From Mycobacterium sp. BK086 (lineage in GTDB: Bacteria > Actinomycetota > Actinomycetes > Mycobacteriales > Mycobacteriaceae): DNA of 64,000 nucleotides. The DNA lies in NCBI GenBank assembly GCA_004362315.1, contig SNWL01000005.1, positions 248,001 through 312,000 of the forward strand, read 5' to 3'. The notes beneath the pieces were generated by a model. That model saw nothing but the letters and a program-made list of their open reading frames with translations. It ran no database searches and had not been told where the DNA came from. Position numbers and translations under genes: made by a program. Shown here in pieces: positions 16,501-25,276 of this stretch; position 1 is the first letter of the stretch; every line of letters begins with the position of its first letter.

Positions 16501-18106
16501 GGCTGACCGAATCGACGCGGGGCAGTCGCGCGATGAACAGCGCGCCGCCACCGGGCGCATCGTGGACCTCCGCCGTACCGCCGTGCTGGGCGGTGATCAA
16601 TCGGACCAGGGCCAAGCCGATCCCGCGACCCCCGGGGACATCGGGTTTGGAGGTCACACCGCGGGAGAAGATCTGCTCGCGCTGGGCCTGTGGTACGCCG
16701 GGGCCCGAGTCGGCGACCGCGATGGTGAGCTCGTCGACATCGGAGATGCTCACCGTAACTGTCGGTGCGGCAGTGCCTTCGGAGACGTCGACGGCGTTGT
16801 CGATCAGATTGCCCAGCACGCTGATGACGTCGGTGGCCAGCGCCGGGGTCAGTGCGCTCAGGTGCGAATCGGCGGCCAGTGCCAACTTCACTCCGCTCTC
16901 GGCGGCCAGCGTGGTCTTGGCGATCAGCAGAGCGGCGACGGCAGGGTCTGAAATATGTTGGGTGACAGCGTCACTGATTTCGGCTCGCCGTCGGGTCAAC
17001 GCGCCGACCAGGTCGCGCACCGAGTCGTATTCGCCCAGCTCGACCAGCCCGGAGATGGTGTGCAACTGGTTGGCGAACTCGTGCGTCTGGGCTCGCAAGG
17101 TATCGGTCACGCTCTTGTGCGAGGACAGCTGGCCCTGCATCGACGCCAGCTCAGTGCTGTCCCGCATCGTGGTCACGGTACCGATCCGCTGGCCCTGGCT
17201 GGTCGCCGCACGCCGGTTGAGCGCGAGAACCCGGTTGGGGGTGACGATCACGACGTCGTGTCCGTCCTCTCCGGACATCAGGAAGTCGGCCACCGCCGGA
17301 TCGATGCCGGCCTCGCGCACTTTGGTGTCGACGGCATCGGGCCCGATGCCGAGCAATTCCTGGGCGCTGTCGTTGACGACGGTGATCACCCCGTCTGTGT
17401 TCACCCCGATCACGCCTTCACGAATGCTGTGCAGCAACGCTTCTCGATGTTCGGCCAGCCCGGCGATCTCGGCCACCTCCAATCCGCGGGTATGGCGTTT
17501 GATCCGCCGCGAGAGCAACCACGACGCGGCAAGGCCCAGCGCCGCGCCAAGGCCGAGGTAGACCAGCAACCGCTCGCCCGCACCACTGAGCAGTTGCCAC
17601 ACCGACGGATACGGCTCGCTGACCGACACAGCCGACAGCATCGCGCCGGTTGGCGACAGGATCGGGACCTGCCCGGCCAGTGCGTGGTGGCCGTCGACAT
17701 CGAGATCGCCGAACCAGGCGCGGCCCTGGACTACCCGAGACGGTCCGAAATCCGCACTGTGGCCCACGCGCGACGGATCCGAGGACACCCGAACCAGCCC
17801 GGACGGGTCGATGATCTCGGCGAGTCCGGCGCCTGACAGCGCGACCGCCCGATCGACGTCAGGTGCCAAGATCTGCGACGCGAAAGGATCGTTGTAGCGG
17901 TCGCGCACGATCGGAGTCGAGGCCAGGTTCTCGGCGACGGCGATCAGCCGCTGGCCGCGCACCTCGCGGAACTCCTGGGTGGACTGGGCCACCGAGACCG
18001 CGGCCACCGCGATCAGCACGACCGCCACCACGAGCAGTTGGAAGGCGAGGAACTGGCCCGCCAGGCTCCGCCCGCTACGTACCAGCGATGACCACAACGA
18101 CCACAA
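16493..18106 (-). CDS. DcuS/CitA-type sensor histidine kinase
   Basis: A 537-residue membrane kinase. Helix 1 is at about 18-40, an extracytoplasmic PASp-type sensor domain at about 41-175 (RVSSDPSRVGHSADFGPSRVVQGRAW), and helix 2 at about 178-198. A cytoplasmic PAS domain follows at about 222-325. The SpoOB-type dimerisation helix carries His342 in AQTHEFANQLHTISG, and the HATPase has N-box LGNLIDNAVD and G-boxes DSGPGVP and GGRGIGLALV. This architecture senses di- and tricarboxylates outside the cell (CitA, DcuS, DctS). It is divergent from tctC. Confidence 0.95.
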   Translation of the reverse strand: MWSLWSSLVRSGRSLAGQFLAFQLLVVAVVLIAVAAVSVAQSTQEFREVRGQRLIAVAENLASTPIVRDRYNDPFASQILAPDVDRAVALSGAGLAEIIDPSGLVRVSSDPSRVGHSADFGPSRVVQGRAWFGDLDVDGHHALAGQVPILSPTGAMLSAVSVSEPYPSVWQLLSGAGERLLVYLGLGAALGLAASWLLSRRIKRHTRGLEVAEIAGLAEHREALLHSIREGVIGVNTDGVITVVNDSAQELLGIGPDAVDTKVREAGIDPAVADFLMSGEDGHDVVIVTPNRVLALNRRAATSQGQRIGTVTTMRDSTELASMQGQLSSHKSVTDTLRAQTHEFANQLHTISGLVELGEYDSVRDLVGALTRRRAEISDAVTQHISDPAVAALLIAKTTLAAESGVKLALAADSHLSALTPALATDVISVLGNLIDNAVDVSEGTAAPTVTVSISDVDELTIAVADSGPGVPQAQREQIFSRGVTSKPDVPGGRGIGLALVRLITAQHGGTAEVHDAPGGGALFIARLPRVDSVSHA

Positions 18107-18190
18107 CTTCCTCTGCGTCCTAAAGAGTGACCTGCATCACCCTGTAAGCCAATATTACTGAGCATCACATCAATGCGAAGGGGCACGACG

Positions 18191-19183
18191 ATGTTGCGGC
18201 GTAGTCGACCACGATCAATCCGGCTGATTGCCATCGCGGTGATCTCGACGCTGCTGCTCGCCGGCTGCGGCGTGACACGTGGCGACGACCCGTCCGGTCT
18301 TCACCGGCTGAGGATGATGGTGCCCAACAGCCCCGGTGGCGGCTATGACCTGACCGCGCGAACGGCGGTGAAAATCATGGAGGACCAGGACATCACCGGC
18401 CGGGTCGAGGTGTTCAACGTTCTCGGCGCCGGTGGCACCGTCGCGATGGCACGGCTCATGAACGAGCGCGGTAATGACGACTTGATGATGACGATGGGTC
18501 TGGGTGTCGTCGGCGCCACGTACACCAACGGATCCAAGATCAAGGCCTCCGATGCGACGGCCCTGGCGAAACTGATCGAGGACCCGGGTGCCATCTTCGT
18601 GCCCGCCGATTCACCGTTCAAGACGGTCGCCGACTTCGTCGCCGCCTGGAAGGCCGACCCGTCGAAGATCACCATCGGCGGTGGCTCCTCGCCGGGCGGA
18701 CCCGATCATCTGTTCCCGATGGAACTCGCCAAAGCCGTTGGCGTCGAACCCAAGCGCGTCAACTTCGTCACCTACGACGGTGGCGGCGACCTGCTCACGG
18801 CGCTGCTCGGCAAGAAGATCACCGTGGGAACCTCCAGTCCGGGCGAGCTCATCGACCAGATCGAGGCGGGCCAGCTGCGGGTGCTCGCGGTGTCCAGCGA
18901 GCAGCGTGTCCAAGGCGTCGACTCACCGACGCTCAAGGAAGCCGGTATCGACCTGACGTTCGCCAACTGGCGCGGTGTCCTTGCGCCACCGGGCATTTCC
19001 GACACCGCCAAGCAGCAGATGGTGAAGGTGCTCGAGGAGATGCACGGCACGCAGCAGTGGCGGGACGCGCTGGCCAAGAACGGCTGGACCGACGCGTTCG
19101 TCACCGGGCCTGCCTTCGAACAATTCCTCACCGATCAGGACAACCGGGTCTCGTCGACTCTGACCGAATTGGGGCTGCTGTGA
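18191..19183 (+). CDS. tctC: Tripartite tricarboxylate transporter substrate-binding lipoprotein TctC
   Basis: A 330-residue lipoprotein (lipobox LLAGC) of the Bug/TctC family. It contains MVPNSPGGGYDLTAR, GAGGTVAMARLMNERG, GGSSPGGPDHLFPMELAKAVG and FVTYDGGGDLLTALLGKKITVGTSSPGELIDQI. It captures a carboxylate outside the membrane and hands it to TctAB. ATG 18191 is preferred over ATG 18173 because AAGGGG lies 7-8 bases upstream and it gives a compact signal peptide. It is followed by tctB with a 4-base GTGA overlap. Confidence 0.93.
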   Translation: MLRRSRPRSIRLIAIAVISTLLLAGCGVTRGDDPSGLHRLRMMVPNSPGGGYDLTARTAVKIMEDQDITGRVEVFNVLGAGGTVAMARLMNERGNDDLMMTMGLGVVGATYTNGSKIKASDATALAKLIEDPGAIFVPADSPFKTVADFVAAWKADPSKITIGGGSSPGGPDHLFPMELAKAVGVEPKRVNFVTYDGGGDLLTALLGKKITVGTSSPGELIDQIEAGQLRVLAVSSEQRVQGVDSPTLKEAGIDLTFANWRGVLAPPGISDTAKQQMVKVLEEMHGTQQWRDALAKNGWTDAFVTGPAFEQFLTDQDNRVSSTLTELGLL

Positions 19184-19695
19184 GCATTGACGACAAACAG
19201 ACTGAGCAACGCACGGTCGACTATGCGCAGTACATCGTGGTCGCCGTCCTGGCGATCGTCGGCGGATTTCTGGTCTACAACGGACTGACCCTGGACGAGG
19301 GCTTCGCCAAGGTGGATCCCGTTGGGCCAAAATTCTTTCCGTTGGTCATCGGCATCGCGGCGTTGGTGCTCGCGGTGATCCTGGCCGTCGCAATCCCACG
19401 CGGCAGCAAGGGCGAGGCCGACGCCGGTGAGGACATCGATCCCGAGGCGCCGGGCGATTGGCGCACCGTCGGACTGCTGATCGTGCTGTTCGTCGCGCTG
19501 ATTGTGCTAGTCCATCCGCTGGGCTGGGTGATCACCAGCGGGCTGTTCTTTGCCGGTGCGGCAACGATTCTGGGCAGCAAGCACTACGTGCGCAACATCG
19601 TCATCGGCGCGGCACTCGCACTGGCCAGCTTCTACGCGTTCTACTCAGGGCTCGGAATCCCGCTGCCCGCAGGCATCTTGGACGGGATTCTGTAA
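19180..19695 (+). CDS. tctB: Tripartite tricarboxylate transporter small membrane subunit TctB
   Basis: A 171-residue protein with four membrane helices (about 15-33, 49-66, 94-115 and 118-160), typical of TctB. The conserved GPKFFPLVIGIAAL follows the first helix. It is required with TctA for sodium-linked uptake of the TctC-bound substrate. The start is GTG 19180, overlapping the tctC stop; tctA starts directly after its TAA. The acidic loop GEADAGEDIDPEAPGD lies between helices 2 and 3. Confidence 0.93.
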   Translation: MSIDDKQTEQRTVDYAQYIVVAVLAIVGGFLVYNGLTLDEGFAKVDPVGPKFFPLVIGIAALVLAVILAVAIPRGSKGEADAGEDIDPEAPGDWRTVGLLIVLFVALIVLVHPLGWVITSGLFFAGAATILGSKHYVRNIVIGAALALASFYAFYSGLGIPLPAGILDGIL

Positions 19696-21237
19696 ATGGA
19701 CAACTTCAACTGGCTGCTGCAGGGTTTCGCCGAGGCGGCGACCCCGATGAACCTGCTCTACGCCGTGATCGGGGTGCTGCTGGGCACGGCGGTGGGTGTC
19801 TTGCCCGGCATCGGACCGGCCATGACGGTGGCTCTGCTGCTTCCCATCACCTACAACGTCAGTCCCAGTGCGGCATTCATCATGTTCGCCGGCATCTTCT
19901 ACGGCGGCATGTACGGCGGATCCACCACATCGATCCTGCTGAACACGCCGGGGGAGTCGTCGTCGGTGATCACCGCGATCGAGGGCAACAAGATGGCGAA
20001 GGCCGGCCGGGCCGCACAGGCCCTGGCCACCGCGGCCATCGGCTCGTTCGTCGCGGGCACCATCGGCACCGTGCTGCTGGCCGCGTTCGCACCCGCGATC
20101 TCGCGCTTCGCGGTCACCCTCGGTGCGCCGTCGTATCTGGCGATCATGCTCTTCGCGCTCGTGGCGGTGACCGCGGTGCTCGGCTCGTCGAAGCTGCGTG
20201 GCGCCATCTCGCTGGTGCTCGGCCTGGCGATCGGCATCGTCGGTATCGACTTCCTCACCGGTCAGCCGCGGGCCACGTTCGGCATCCCGCAACTGTCCGA
20301 CGGTATCGACATCGTGGTGGTCGCGGTCGCCATCTTCGCGGTCGGAGAGGCGCTGTGGGTCGCGGCGCATCTGCGGCGCAGGCCCGCCGATGTGATTCCG
20401 GTCGGCCGACCGTGGATGGGGCGCGACGATTGGCGGCGCTCCTGGAAACCGTGGTTGCGCGGCACAGCATTCGGATTCCCGTTCGGTGCGTTACCCGCGG
20501 GCGGGGCCGAACTGCCCACGTTCCTGAGCTACATCACCGAGAAGAAGCTGTCCAAGCATCCCGAGGAGTTCGGCCGGGGCGCCATCGAAGGGGTGGCCGG
20601 ACCCGAAGCGGCCAACAACGCGTCGGCCGCCGGCACCCTGGTGCCGATGCTGTCGCTGGGCCTGCCGACCAACGCCACCGCCGCGGTCATGCTGACCGCC
20701 TTCGTGTCCTACGGAATCCAGCCCGGGCCAACGCTTTTCAGCAAGGAACCGCTGTTGATCTGGACGCTGATCGCGAGTCTGTTCATCGGCAACCTGCTGC
20801 TGTTGGTGCTCAACCTGCCGCTGGCGCCGCTGTGGGCCAAGCTGCTGCGTACGCCGCGGCCGTATCTGTACGCGGGCATCCTGTTCTTCGCCACGCTCGG
20901 GGCGTTCGCGGTGAACGTGCAGCCGCTGGATCTGGCGCTGCTGTTGATCTTCGGTCTGCTCGGGCTGATGATGCGGCGCTTCGGATTACCGGTGCTGCCG
21001 TTGATCATCGGCGTAATCCTGGGGCCGCGCATCGAACGGCAACTGCGCCAGAGCCTGCAGCTCGGCGGGGGCGAGTGGTCGAGCCTGTTCACCGAGCCGG
21101 TCGCAATCGTGACGTACGTGTGCATGGCGGTGCTGCTGGCCATCCCGCTGGTGCTGCGCCTGCTGCACCGCGATGAGGAGACGCTGCTGATCGTCGAGGA
21201 CGACAAGGATCAGAGGGAGAAGGCGAAGACAACATGA
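19696..21237 (+). CDS. tctA: Tripartite tricarboxylate transporter large membrane subunit TctA
   Basis: A 513-residue permease with about twelve membrane helices. Signature regions are [20 protein letters not shown] near the N-terminus and [27 protein letters not shown] repeat of the signature in the second half contains [32 protein letters not shown], so the two inverted repeats of the family are complete. The ATG follows the tctB stop without a gap. The last four bases overlap the usp gene (ATGA). Confidence 0.96.
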   Translation: MDNFNWLLQGFAEAATPMNLLYAVIGVLLGTAVGVLPGIGPAMTVALLLPITYNVSPSAAFIMFAGIFYGGMYGGSTTSILLNTPGESSSVITAIEGNKMAKAGRAAQALATAAIGSFVAGTIGTVLLAAFAPAISRFAVTLGAPSYLAIMLFALVAVTAVLGSSKLRGAISLVLGLAIGIVGIDFLTGQPRATFGIPQLSDGIDIVVVAVAIFAVGEALWVAAHLRRRPADVIPVGRPWMGRDDWRRSWKPWLRGTAFGFPFGALPAGGAELPTFLSYITEKKLSKHPEEFGRGAIEGVAGPEAANNASAAGTLVPMLSLGLPTNATAAVMLTAFVSYGIQPGPTLFSKEPLLIWTLIASLFIGNLLLLVLNLPLAPLWAKLLRTPRPYLYAGILFFATLGAFAVNVQPLDLALLLIFGLLGLMMRRFGLPVLPLIIGVILGPRIERQLRQSLQLGGGEWSSLFTEPVAIVTYVCMAVLLAIPLVLRLLHRDEETLLIVEDDKDQREKAKTT

Positions 21238-21620
21238 TCGTCGTGGGATATACCAACGACCAGTTCGGCGCGGCGGCGCTTTCCGCAGGCATCGCCGAGG
21301 CGGCCCTGCGCGACACCGACTTGCTGGTGGTCAACTCGACACAGGGGGACTCCTACGTCGACGCCGCGTTCGCCCACACCCGCAAGGTGCACGACATCGA
21401 GGACCGCCTGAAAGACTGCGGGGTGCGCTACGAGCTGTCGCAACCGGTCGGGGTGTACGCCGCCGATGCACTGCTGGAGGCGATGGAGCGCCCGGAGGCC
21501 GAACTGCTGGTGATCGGGCTGCGGCACCGCAATCCGGTCGGCAAACTGCTGCTGGGCAGCGTCGCGCAACAGCTACTGATGGAATGCCCAAAACCCGTGC
21601 TCGCGGTCAAGCCTGGCTAA
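21234..21620 (+). CDS. Universal stress protein (UspA) domain protein
   Basis: A 128-residue single UspA domain. The N-terminal strand is [16 protein letters not shown]. The ATP-binding motif is in [34 protein letters not shown] (G-2x-G-9x-GS pattern). Being translationally coupled to tctA, it is likely to monitor ATP or regulate the transporter. USP genes at the end of transporter operons are known (TeaD with the TeaABC ectoine transporter is an example), so this is plausible inference. Confidence 0.92.
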   Translation: MIVVGYTNDQFGAAALSAGIAEAALRDTDLLVVNSTQGDSYVDAAFAHTRKVHDIEDRLKDCGVRYELSQPVGVYAADALLEAMERPEAELLVIGLRHRNPVGKLLLGSVAQQLLMECPKPVLAVKPG

Positions 21621-21637
21621 TACCGAATAATGGAATC

Positions 21638-22621
21638 ATGACCGTTTCGTTGATGGTGTGGGTCGTGACGTGCGCGGTGATCCTCGGGTTGTTCGTGTTC
21701 GACTTCTACGCGCATGTACGCGTGCCGCACGAGCCGACCTTCAGAGAGTCCGCGATCTGGTCGTCGGTGTACATCGGCCTGGCGGTGGTGTTCGGGTTCG
21801 TCGTGTGGTGGTTGTGGGGTGGCACCTACGCCGGTGAGTACTTCGCGGGTTATGTCACCGAGAAGGCGCTGAGCGTGGACAACCTGTTCGTGTTCACCGT
21901 GATCATGGGGACGTTCGCGGTGCCGCGACAGTTCCAGCAGAAGCTGCTGCTGATCGGCATCGTGATGGCGCTGATCATGCGGGCGGGGTTCATCGCCGTC
22001 GGTGCCGCGGCCATCAGCACGTTCAGTTGGGTGTTCTACCTCTTCGGAATCTTCTTGGTACTCACCGCCGTCAAGCTCGCGAAGGAAGCCGGCCACGAAA
22101 AAGAGGTCGAGGAGAAGCGCGACAGCCGGATCATCGCCCTGGTGCGCCGGTTCGTCCCGACCACCGACGACTACGACGGCGACAGGTTCCTGTCCAAGCT
22201 CGACGGCAAGCGGGTCGTCACACCGATGTTGTTGGCGCTCATCGCGATCGCGTTCACCGATGTGTTGTTCGCGCTGGACTCGATTCCGGCGATCTACGGC
22301 CTGACCGAACAGCCCTATATCGTGTTCACCGCGAACGCATTCGCGTTGATGGGTCTGCGCCAGTTGTACTTCCTCATCGGCGGCCTGCTTGACCGGCTGA
22401 TCTACCTGTCCTACGGGCTATCGCTGATCCTGGCGTTCATCGGCGTCAAACTCGTGCTGCACGCTCTGCACGAGAACAGCCTGCCGTTCATCAACGGCGG
22501 CCGGCATGTTGCGGTGCCCGAGATTTCGACGGGCATGTCGATAGGCGTGATCGGGGTGGTGCTCTTGGTGACGACGGTGGCGAGCCTGGCCAAGACGCGG
22601 GGACGCGTCGAGTCGAGCTAG
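21638..22621 (+). CDS. TerC family integral membrane protein
   Basis: A 327-residue protein with seven to nine membrane helices of the TerC/Alx family. The two signature acidic motifs are present: VTEKALSVDNLFVFTVIMGTF and AIAFTDVLFALDSIPAIYGL. TerC proteins are linked to tellurite resistance and to export of manganese or other metals during protein secretion. The start is ATG 21638, 17 bases after usp. Only those 17 bases separate the genes, so there is no room for a yybP-ykoY manganese riboswitch. Confidence 0.93.
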   Translation: MTVSLMVWVVTCAVILGLFVFDFYAHVRVPHEPTFRESAIWSSVYIGLAVVFGFVVWWLWGGTYAGEYFAGYVTEKALSVDNLFVFTVIMGTFAVPRQFQQKLLLIGIVMALIMRAGFIAVGAAAISTFSWVFYLFGIFLVLTAVKLAKEAGHEKEVEEKRDSRIIALVRRFVPTTDDYDGDRFLSKLDGKRVVTPMLLALIAIAFTDVLFALDSIPAIYGLTEQPYIVFTANAFALMGLRQLYFLIGGLLDRLIYLSYGLSLILAFIGVKLVLHALHENSLPFINGGRHVAVPEISTGMSIGVIGVVLLVTTVASLAKTRGRVESS

Positions 22622-22920
22622 TTGCTGGTCGGACAGTTGAGGTCCACGTAGACCGAACCGGGGTTGCCCGGGTCCATCCGCATCATCAGGCTGCCGTCCG
22701 GCATCATCATGACGACGAGGCCGTGCACGCCGGTGACGGTGCATCGGGACAACGGCATCGTCGACGGGCTGTTGAATTGCACGCTGTACCCCTGGTCTTG
22801 CAATGCCTTGACGACATCGGCGGCCGAGCCGCTGGTGGGAATGGCGGCGGCGGTCGCGGGCGCGGACAGTGCCGCGCCCACGGCGATGCCGATCGCGGCG
22901 GCGACAACGGTGACCTTCAT
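22618..22920 (-). CDS. Small secreted protein, mycobacterial, function unknown
   Basis: A 100-residue protein with a Sec signal peptide (MKVTVVAAAIGIAVGAALSAPATA). The mature part is about 75 residues with two cysteines (SRCTVTGV and DLNCPTSN) that could form one disulfide, and a Met-rich VMMMPDGSLMMRMDPG stretch. It resembles small secreted mycobacterial proteins of unknown role. The start ATG 22920 has GAGGAG 6 bases upstream. Its stop overlaps that of convergent terC. Confidence 0.8.
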   Translation of the reverse strand: MKVTVVAAAIGIAVGAALSAPATAAAIPTSGSAADVVKALQDQGYSVQFNSPSTMPLSRCTVTGVHGLVVMMMPDGSLMMRMDPGNPGSVYVDLNCPTSN

Positions 22921-23023
22921 GTCGGACTCCTCGAGTACATGCACCGCGTTGCGGCGCTTTGATGTTCCGACAGTGAGTGATTCGCGGGCACATGTGCGTT
23001 ACGCCCCCGATGTGACGAACTTC

Positions 23024-23263
23024 TTACCGCCAGTCGCGAAACGCGTCGAGGAGCCTGGTGCGAAAGGCAGGGTCGAGCTGTTCGGGACCGATCCGGCCGA
23101 CCGTGTCGACGGTGGCCTGAAACTGCTGGAGGTAGTTCGCGCACCCGTCACAGTCGAGCAGGTGCAGGTCGAAACGGGCTCGCGTCGGCAGGTCGAGCGA
23201 TCCGTCGAGGTAGGCGGTGACGAGCTCGACGAACTCGTTGCAGTCCATCGATTCTGTGCTCAC
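23024..23263 (-). CDS. Zinc-binding anti-sigma factor (ZAS family)
   Basis: A 79-residue cytoplasmic anti-sigma factor. The zinc motif His34-x3-Cys38-x2-Cys41 (DLHLLDCDGCANY) with upstream Cys8 marks the ZAS fold, often a redox switch that releases the sigma factor when thiols are oxidised. There is no membrane segment. The start GTG 23263 overlaps the stop of the sigma-factor gene as GTGA, giving matched synthesis of sigma and anti-sigma. Confidence 0.9.
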   Translation of the reverse strand: MSTESMDCNEFVELVTAYLDGSLDLPTRARFDLHLLDCDGCANYLQQFQATVDTVGRIGPEQLDPAFRTRLLDAFRDWR

Positions 23264-23898
23264 GGCGCCTCCCTCACGTAATCCTCGAGCGCCTGCCTGA
23301 TCGCCGCGCGTCCGCGGTGCAGTAGAACACGTTGGTTCGCCACGGTCAGGCCCAACAATTCGCATACCTCCGCCGAGTCGAACCCCATCATGTCCCGCAA
23401 GGTGACAACGGCCCGTTGGCGCTCAGGCAGCTTGTCGAGTTCGCGGCGGGCGAGAGCGATGAACTCGGCACCCAGCACCGACCCCTCGGGCGTGTCGGGA
23501 AACGCCGAAGGGGCGCTGTCATCGCGCCAGTGTCCGGGCCAGGCGGGATCGTTCATGGGCCGGAATCGAGCCGGGTCGACGGTCGTGGCGCCGAAGGCCG
23601 ACAGCTCGGCATCGAGGACACGCTGATCCCGGACGCCGCGGGTCTTGGCGATATTGATCATCACGGTGAAAAGCCAAGTGCGAAGCGAGGATCGGCCCTC
23701 GAATTTCGCGATGCCCTTGATCAAAGCGATCCAGGTCTCCTGGACGACTTCCTCGGCTGCTTCGTTGGTTCGGACGTAGCCGCGGGCAACCCTCAACAGT
23801 GCCGGGGTGTGTTGGTCGACCAAGCTGGCAAAGGCCGACTCGTCGCCGGCCCGCAACGATGCGAGCAACGTCGATTCGTCGTACCCCGTCCCGGTCAT
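23260..23898 (-). CDS. ECF sigma factor
   Basis: A 212-residue group 4 sigma factor. Sigma-2 spans about 10-95 (FASLVDQHTPALLRVARGYV, AEEVVQETWIALIKGIAKFEGRSSLRTWLFTVMINIAKTRG). Sigma-4 is at about 148-205 (LARRELDKLPERQRAVVTLRDMMGFDSAEVCELLGLTVANQRVLLHRGR). The linker between them is unusually long, about 50 residues. It pairs with the anti-sigma factor by a 4-base overlap. TAGTAT lies 9 bases before the ATG. It is 20 bases downstream of a flavodoxin-like gene on the same strand. Confidence 0.94.
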   Translation of the reverse strand: MTGTGYDESTLLASLRAGDESAFASLVDQHTPALLRVARGYVRTNEAAEEVVQETWIALIKGIAKFEGRSSLRTWLFTVMINIAKTRGVRDQRVLDAELSAFGATTVDPARFRPMNDPAWPGHWRDDSAPSAFPDTPEGSVLGAEFIALARRELDKLPERQRAVVTLRDMMGFDSAEVCELLGLTVANQRVLLHRGRAAIRQALEDYVREAP

Positions 23899-23918
23899 CG
23901 GGTCGAAATACTATCCCG

Positions 23919-24635
23919 TCAACGGTATTCCGGATTGGCGAAATCATAGCGACAGCCGGCATCCCAGCCCGTTCGAACGTTGCCGTACGCCGGTATGCCA
24001 CCGGCGCTTCGCAGCATCTTTGCCAGATGCATCAGGTTCCAGGTCATGAACGTGGTGTTGCGATTGGTGAAGTCGTTCTCGGGCCCCCCGGAGCCCGGAT
24101 CGAGGTACGACGGTCCCGGGCCGGCCTCGCCGATCCATCCGGCATCGGCCTGCGGAGGGATGGTGTAGCCGATGTGCTGCAGTGTGTAGAGCACGTTCTG
24201 TGCACAGTGCTTGACCCCATCCTCGTTTCCGGTGATCAGGCAGCCGCCGACCCGGCCGTAGTACAGGTATTGGCCGGCATCGTTGAGCAGATGCGAGCCT
24301 CCGTAGAGCCGTTCGTGTACCTGTTTCATCACCGAGCTGTTGTCGCCGAGCCAGATCGGGCCGGCCAGCACCAAAATATCTGCGGCGAGGACTTTTTCGA
24401 AGATTTCCGGCCAGTCGTCGGTGGTCCAGCCGTGCTCGCGCATATCGGGCCACACGCCGGTGGCGATGTCGTGGTCGACGGCCCGCAGCTCGTCGACGAC
24501 CACACCGTGCTTGACCATGATCGACCTGCTGATGTCGACCAACCCCGCAGTGTTACTGGGTTCGGGTGAACGCTTCAGGGTGCAGTTGATGAACAGCGCG
24601 CGTAAACCGGTGAAGTCATGCTCAGGACGGGCCAT
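23919..24635 (-). CDS. Flavodoxin-fold NAD(P)H-dependent oxidoreductase
   Basis: A 238-residue flavodoxin-like protein of the NADPH-dependent FMN reductase type. Blocks are LRALFINCTLKRSPEPSNTAGL, with the FMN phosphate loop, ADILVLAGPIWLGDNSSVMKQVHERLYGG and GRVGGCLITGNEDGVKH. The start ATG 24635 has GAGGAG 8 bases upstream. It is co-directional with the sigma/anti-sigma pair 20 bases on, so a redox stress operon is plausible. Cofactor and substrate are not deducible. Confidence 0.87.
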   Translation of the reverse strand: MARPEHDFTGLRALFINCTLKRSPEPSNTAGLVDISRSIMVKHGVVVDELRAVDHDIATGVWPDMREHGWTTDDWPEIFEKVLAADILVLAGPIWLGDNSSVMKQVHERLYGGSHLLNDAGQYLYYGRVGGCLITGNEDGVKHCAQNVLYTLQHIGYTIPPQADAGWIGEAGPGPSYLDPGSGGPENDFTNRNTTFMTWNLMHLAKMLRSAGGIPAYGNVRTGWDAGCRYDFANPEYR

Positions 24636-24772
24636 CAGGCGCCTCCTCTTCGTCGTCCCCAACTGGCAGTGGGGCATTGCGCTGAAACCGTTACAGCGGG
24701 CGGGTCTGTAACGCATCGCGTACCGCGTGGCACCCAGCGGTCGTACGAGCACCCTTCAGAAAGGTTTTCACC

Positions 24773-25276
24773 ATGACGGCCACCCACACGTCGACCCCTG
24801 TCGGCGCAACAGCTTCCACGACGTCGCACTTCGGCGCACTGGCCGCCCGCTACGGCCTCGTGGTCGTGATCGCCTGGATCGGAGTCCTGAAGTTCACCGG
24901 TTACGAAGCCGAGGGCATCCAGCCGCTGGTGGCGAACAGCCCGTTCATGAGTTGGATCTACGACTTTCTCTCGGTCACGACGTTCTCGGCGCTATTGGGC
25001 GTCGTCGAGCTGGCAACGGCACTGCTGCTCGCCGTCAAGCCCCTGTCGGCAAGACTGTCGGTCGTCGGCAGCGTCGCCGCTATCGGGCTCTTCATCGCCA
25101 CGATCAGCTTCCTGTTCACCACGCCGGGGGTCGGTGAGCAATCCGCCGGCGGCTTTCCTCTGCTGTCCTCGACGGGTCAGTTTCTGGTGAAGGACATCGC
25201 CCTGCTCGGCCTGGCGATCTGGACTCTCGCGGACGCAATACGCGCCGTTCGTGCTGGGCGGCCCGCCGGAAGCTAA
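24773..25276 (+). CDS. DUF417/YkgB (RclC-like) membrane protein
   Basis: A 167-residue protein with four membrane helices. The family core is YGLVVVIAWIGVLKFTGYEAEGIQPLVANSPFMSWIYDFLS, followed by GVVELATALLL and a GGFPLLSSTGQFLVKDIALLG motif near the C-terminus. E. coli RclC in this family belongs to a reactive-chlorine response operon. AGAAAGG precedes the ATG. It is divergent from the flavodoxin gene and convergent with the LysR gene. A role in oxidative stress is consistent with the neighbours but unproven. Confidence 0.9.
   Translation: MTATHTSTPVGATASTTSHFGALAARYGLVVVIAWIGVLKFTGYEAEGIQPLVANSPFMSWIYDFLSVTTFSALLGVVELATALLLAVKPLSARLSVVGSVAAIGLFIATISFLFTTPGVGEQSAGGFPLLSSTGQFLVKDIALLGLAIWTLADAIRAVRAGRPAGS

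Noticed and set aside
15670-16506. Plus-strand frame of 278 codons over the response regulator
   Set aside because: It is antisense to a response regulator with intact receiver and HTH motifs and has no family match by eye.
21621-21637. yybP-ykoY manganese riboswitch before terC
   Set aside because: Only 17 bases lie between usp and terC, too few for the aptamer.
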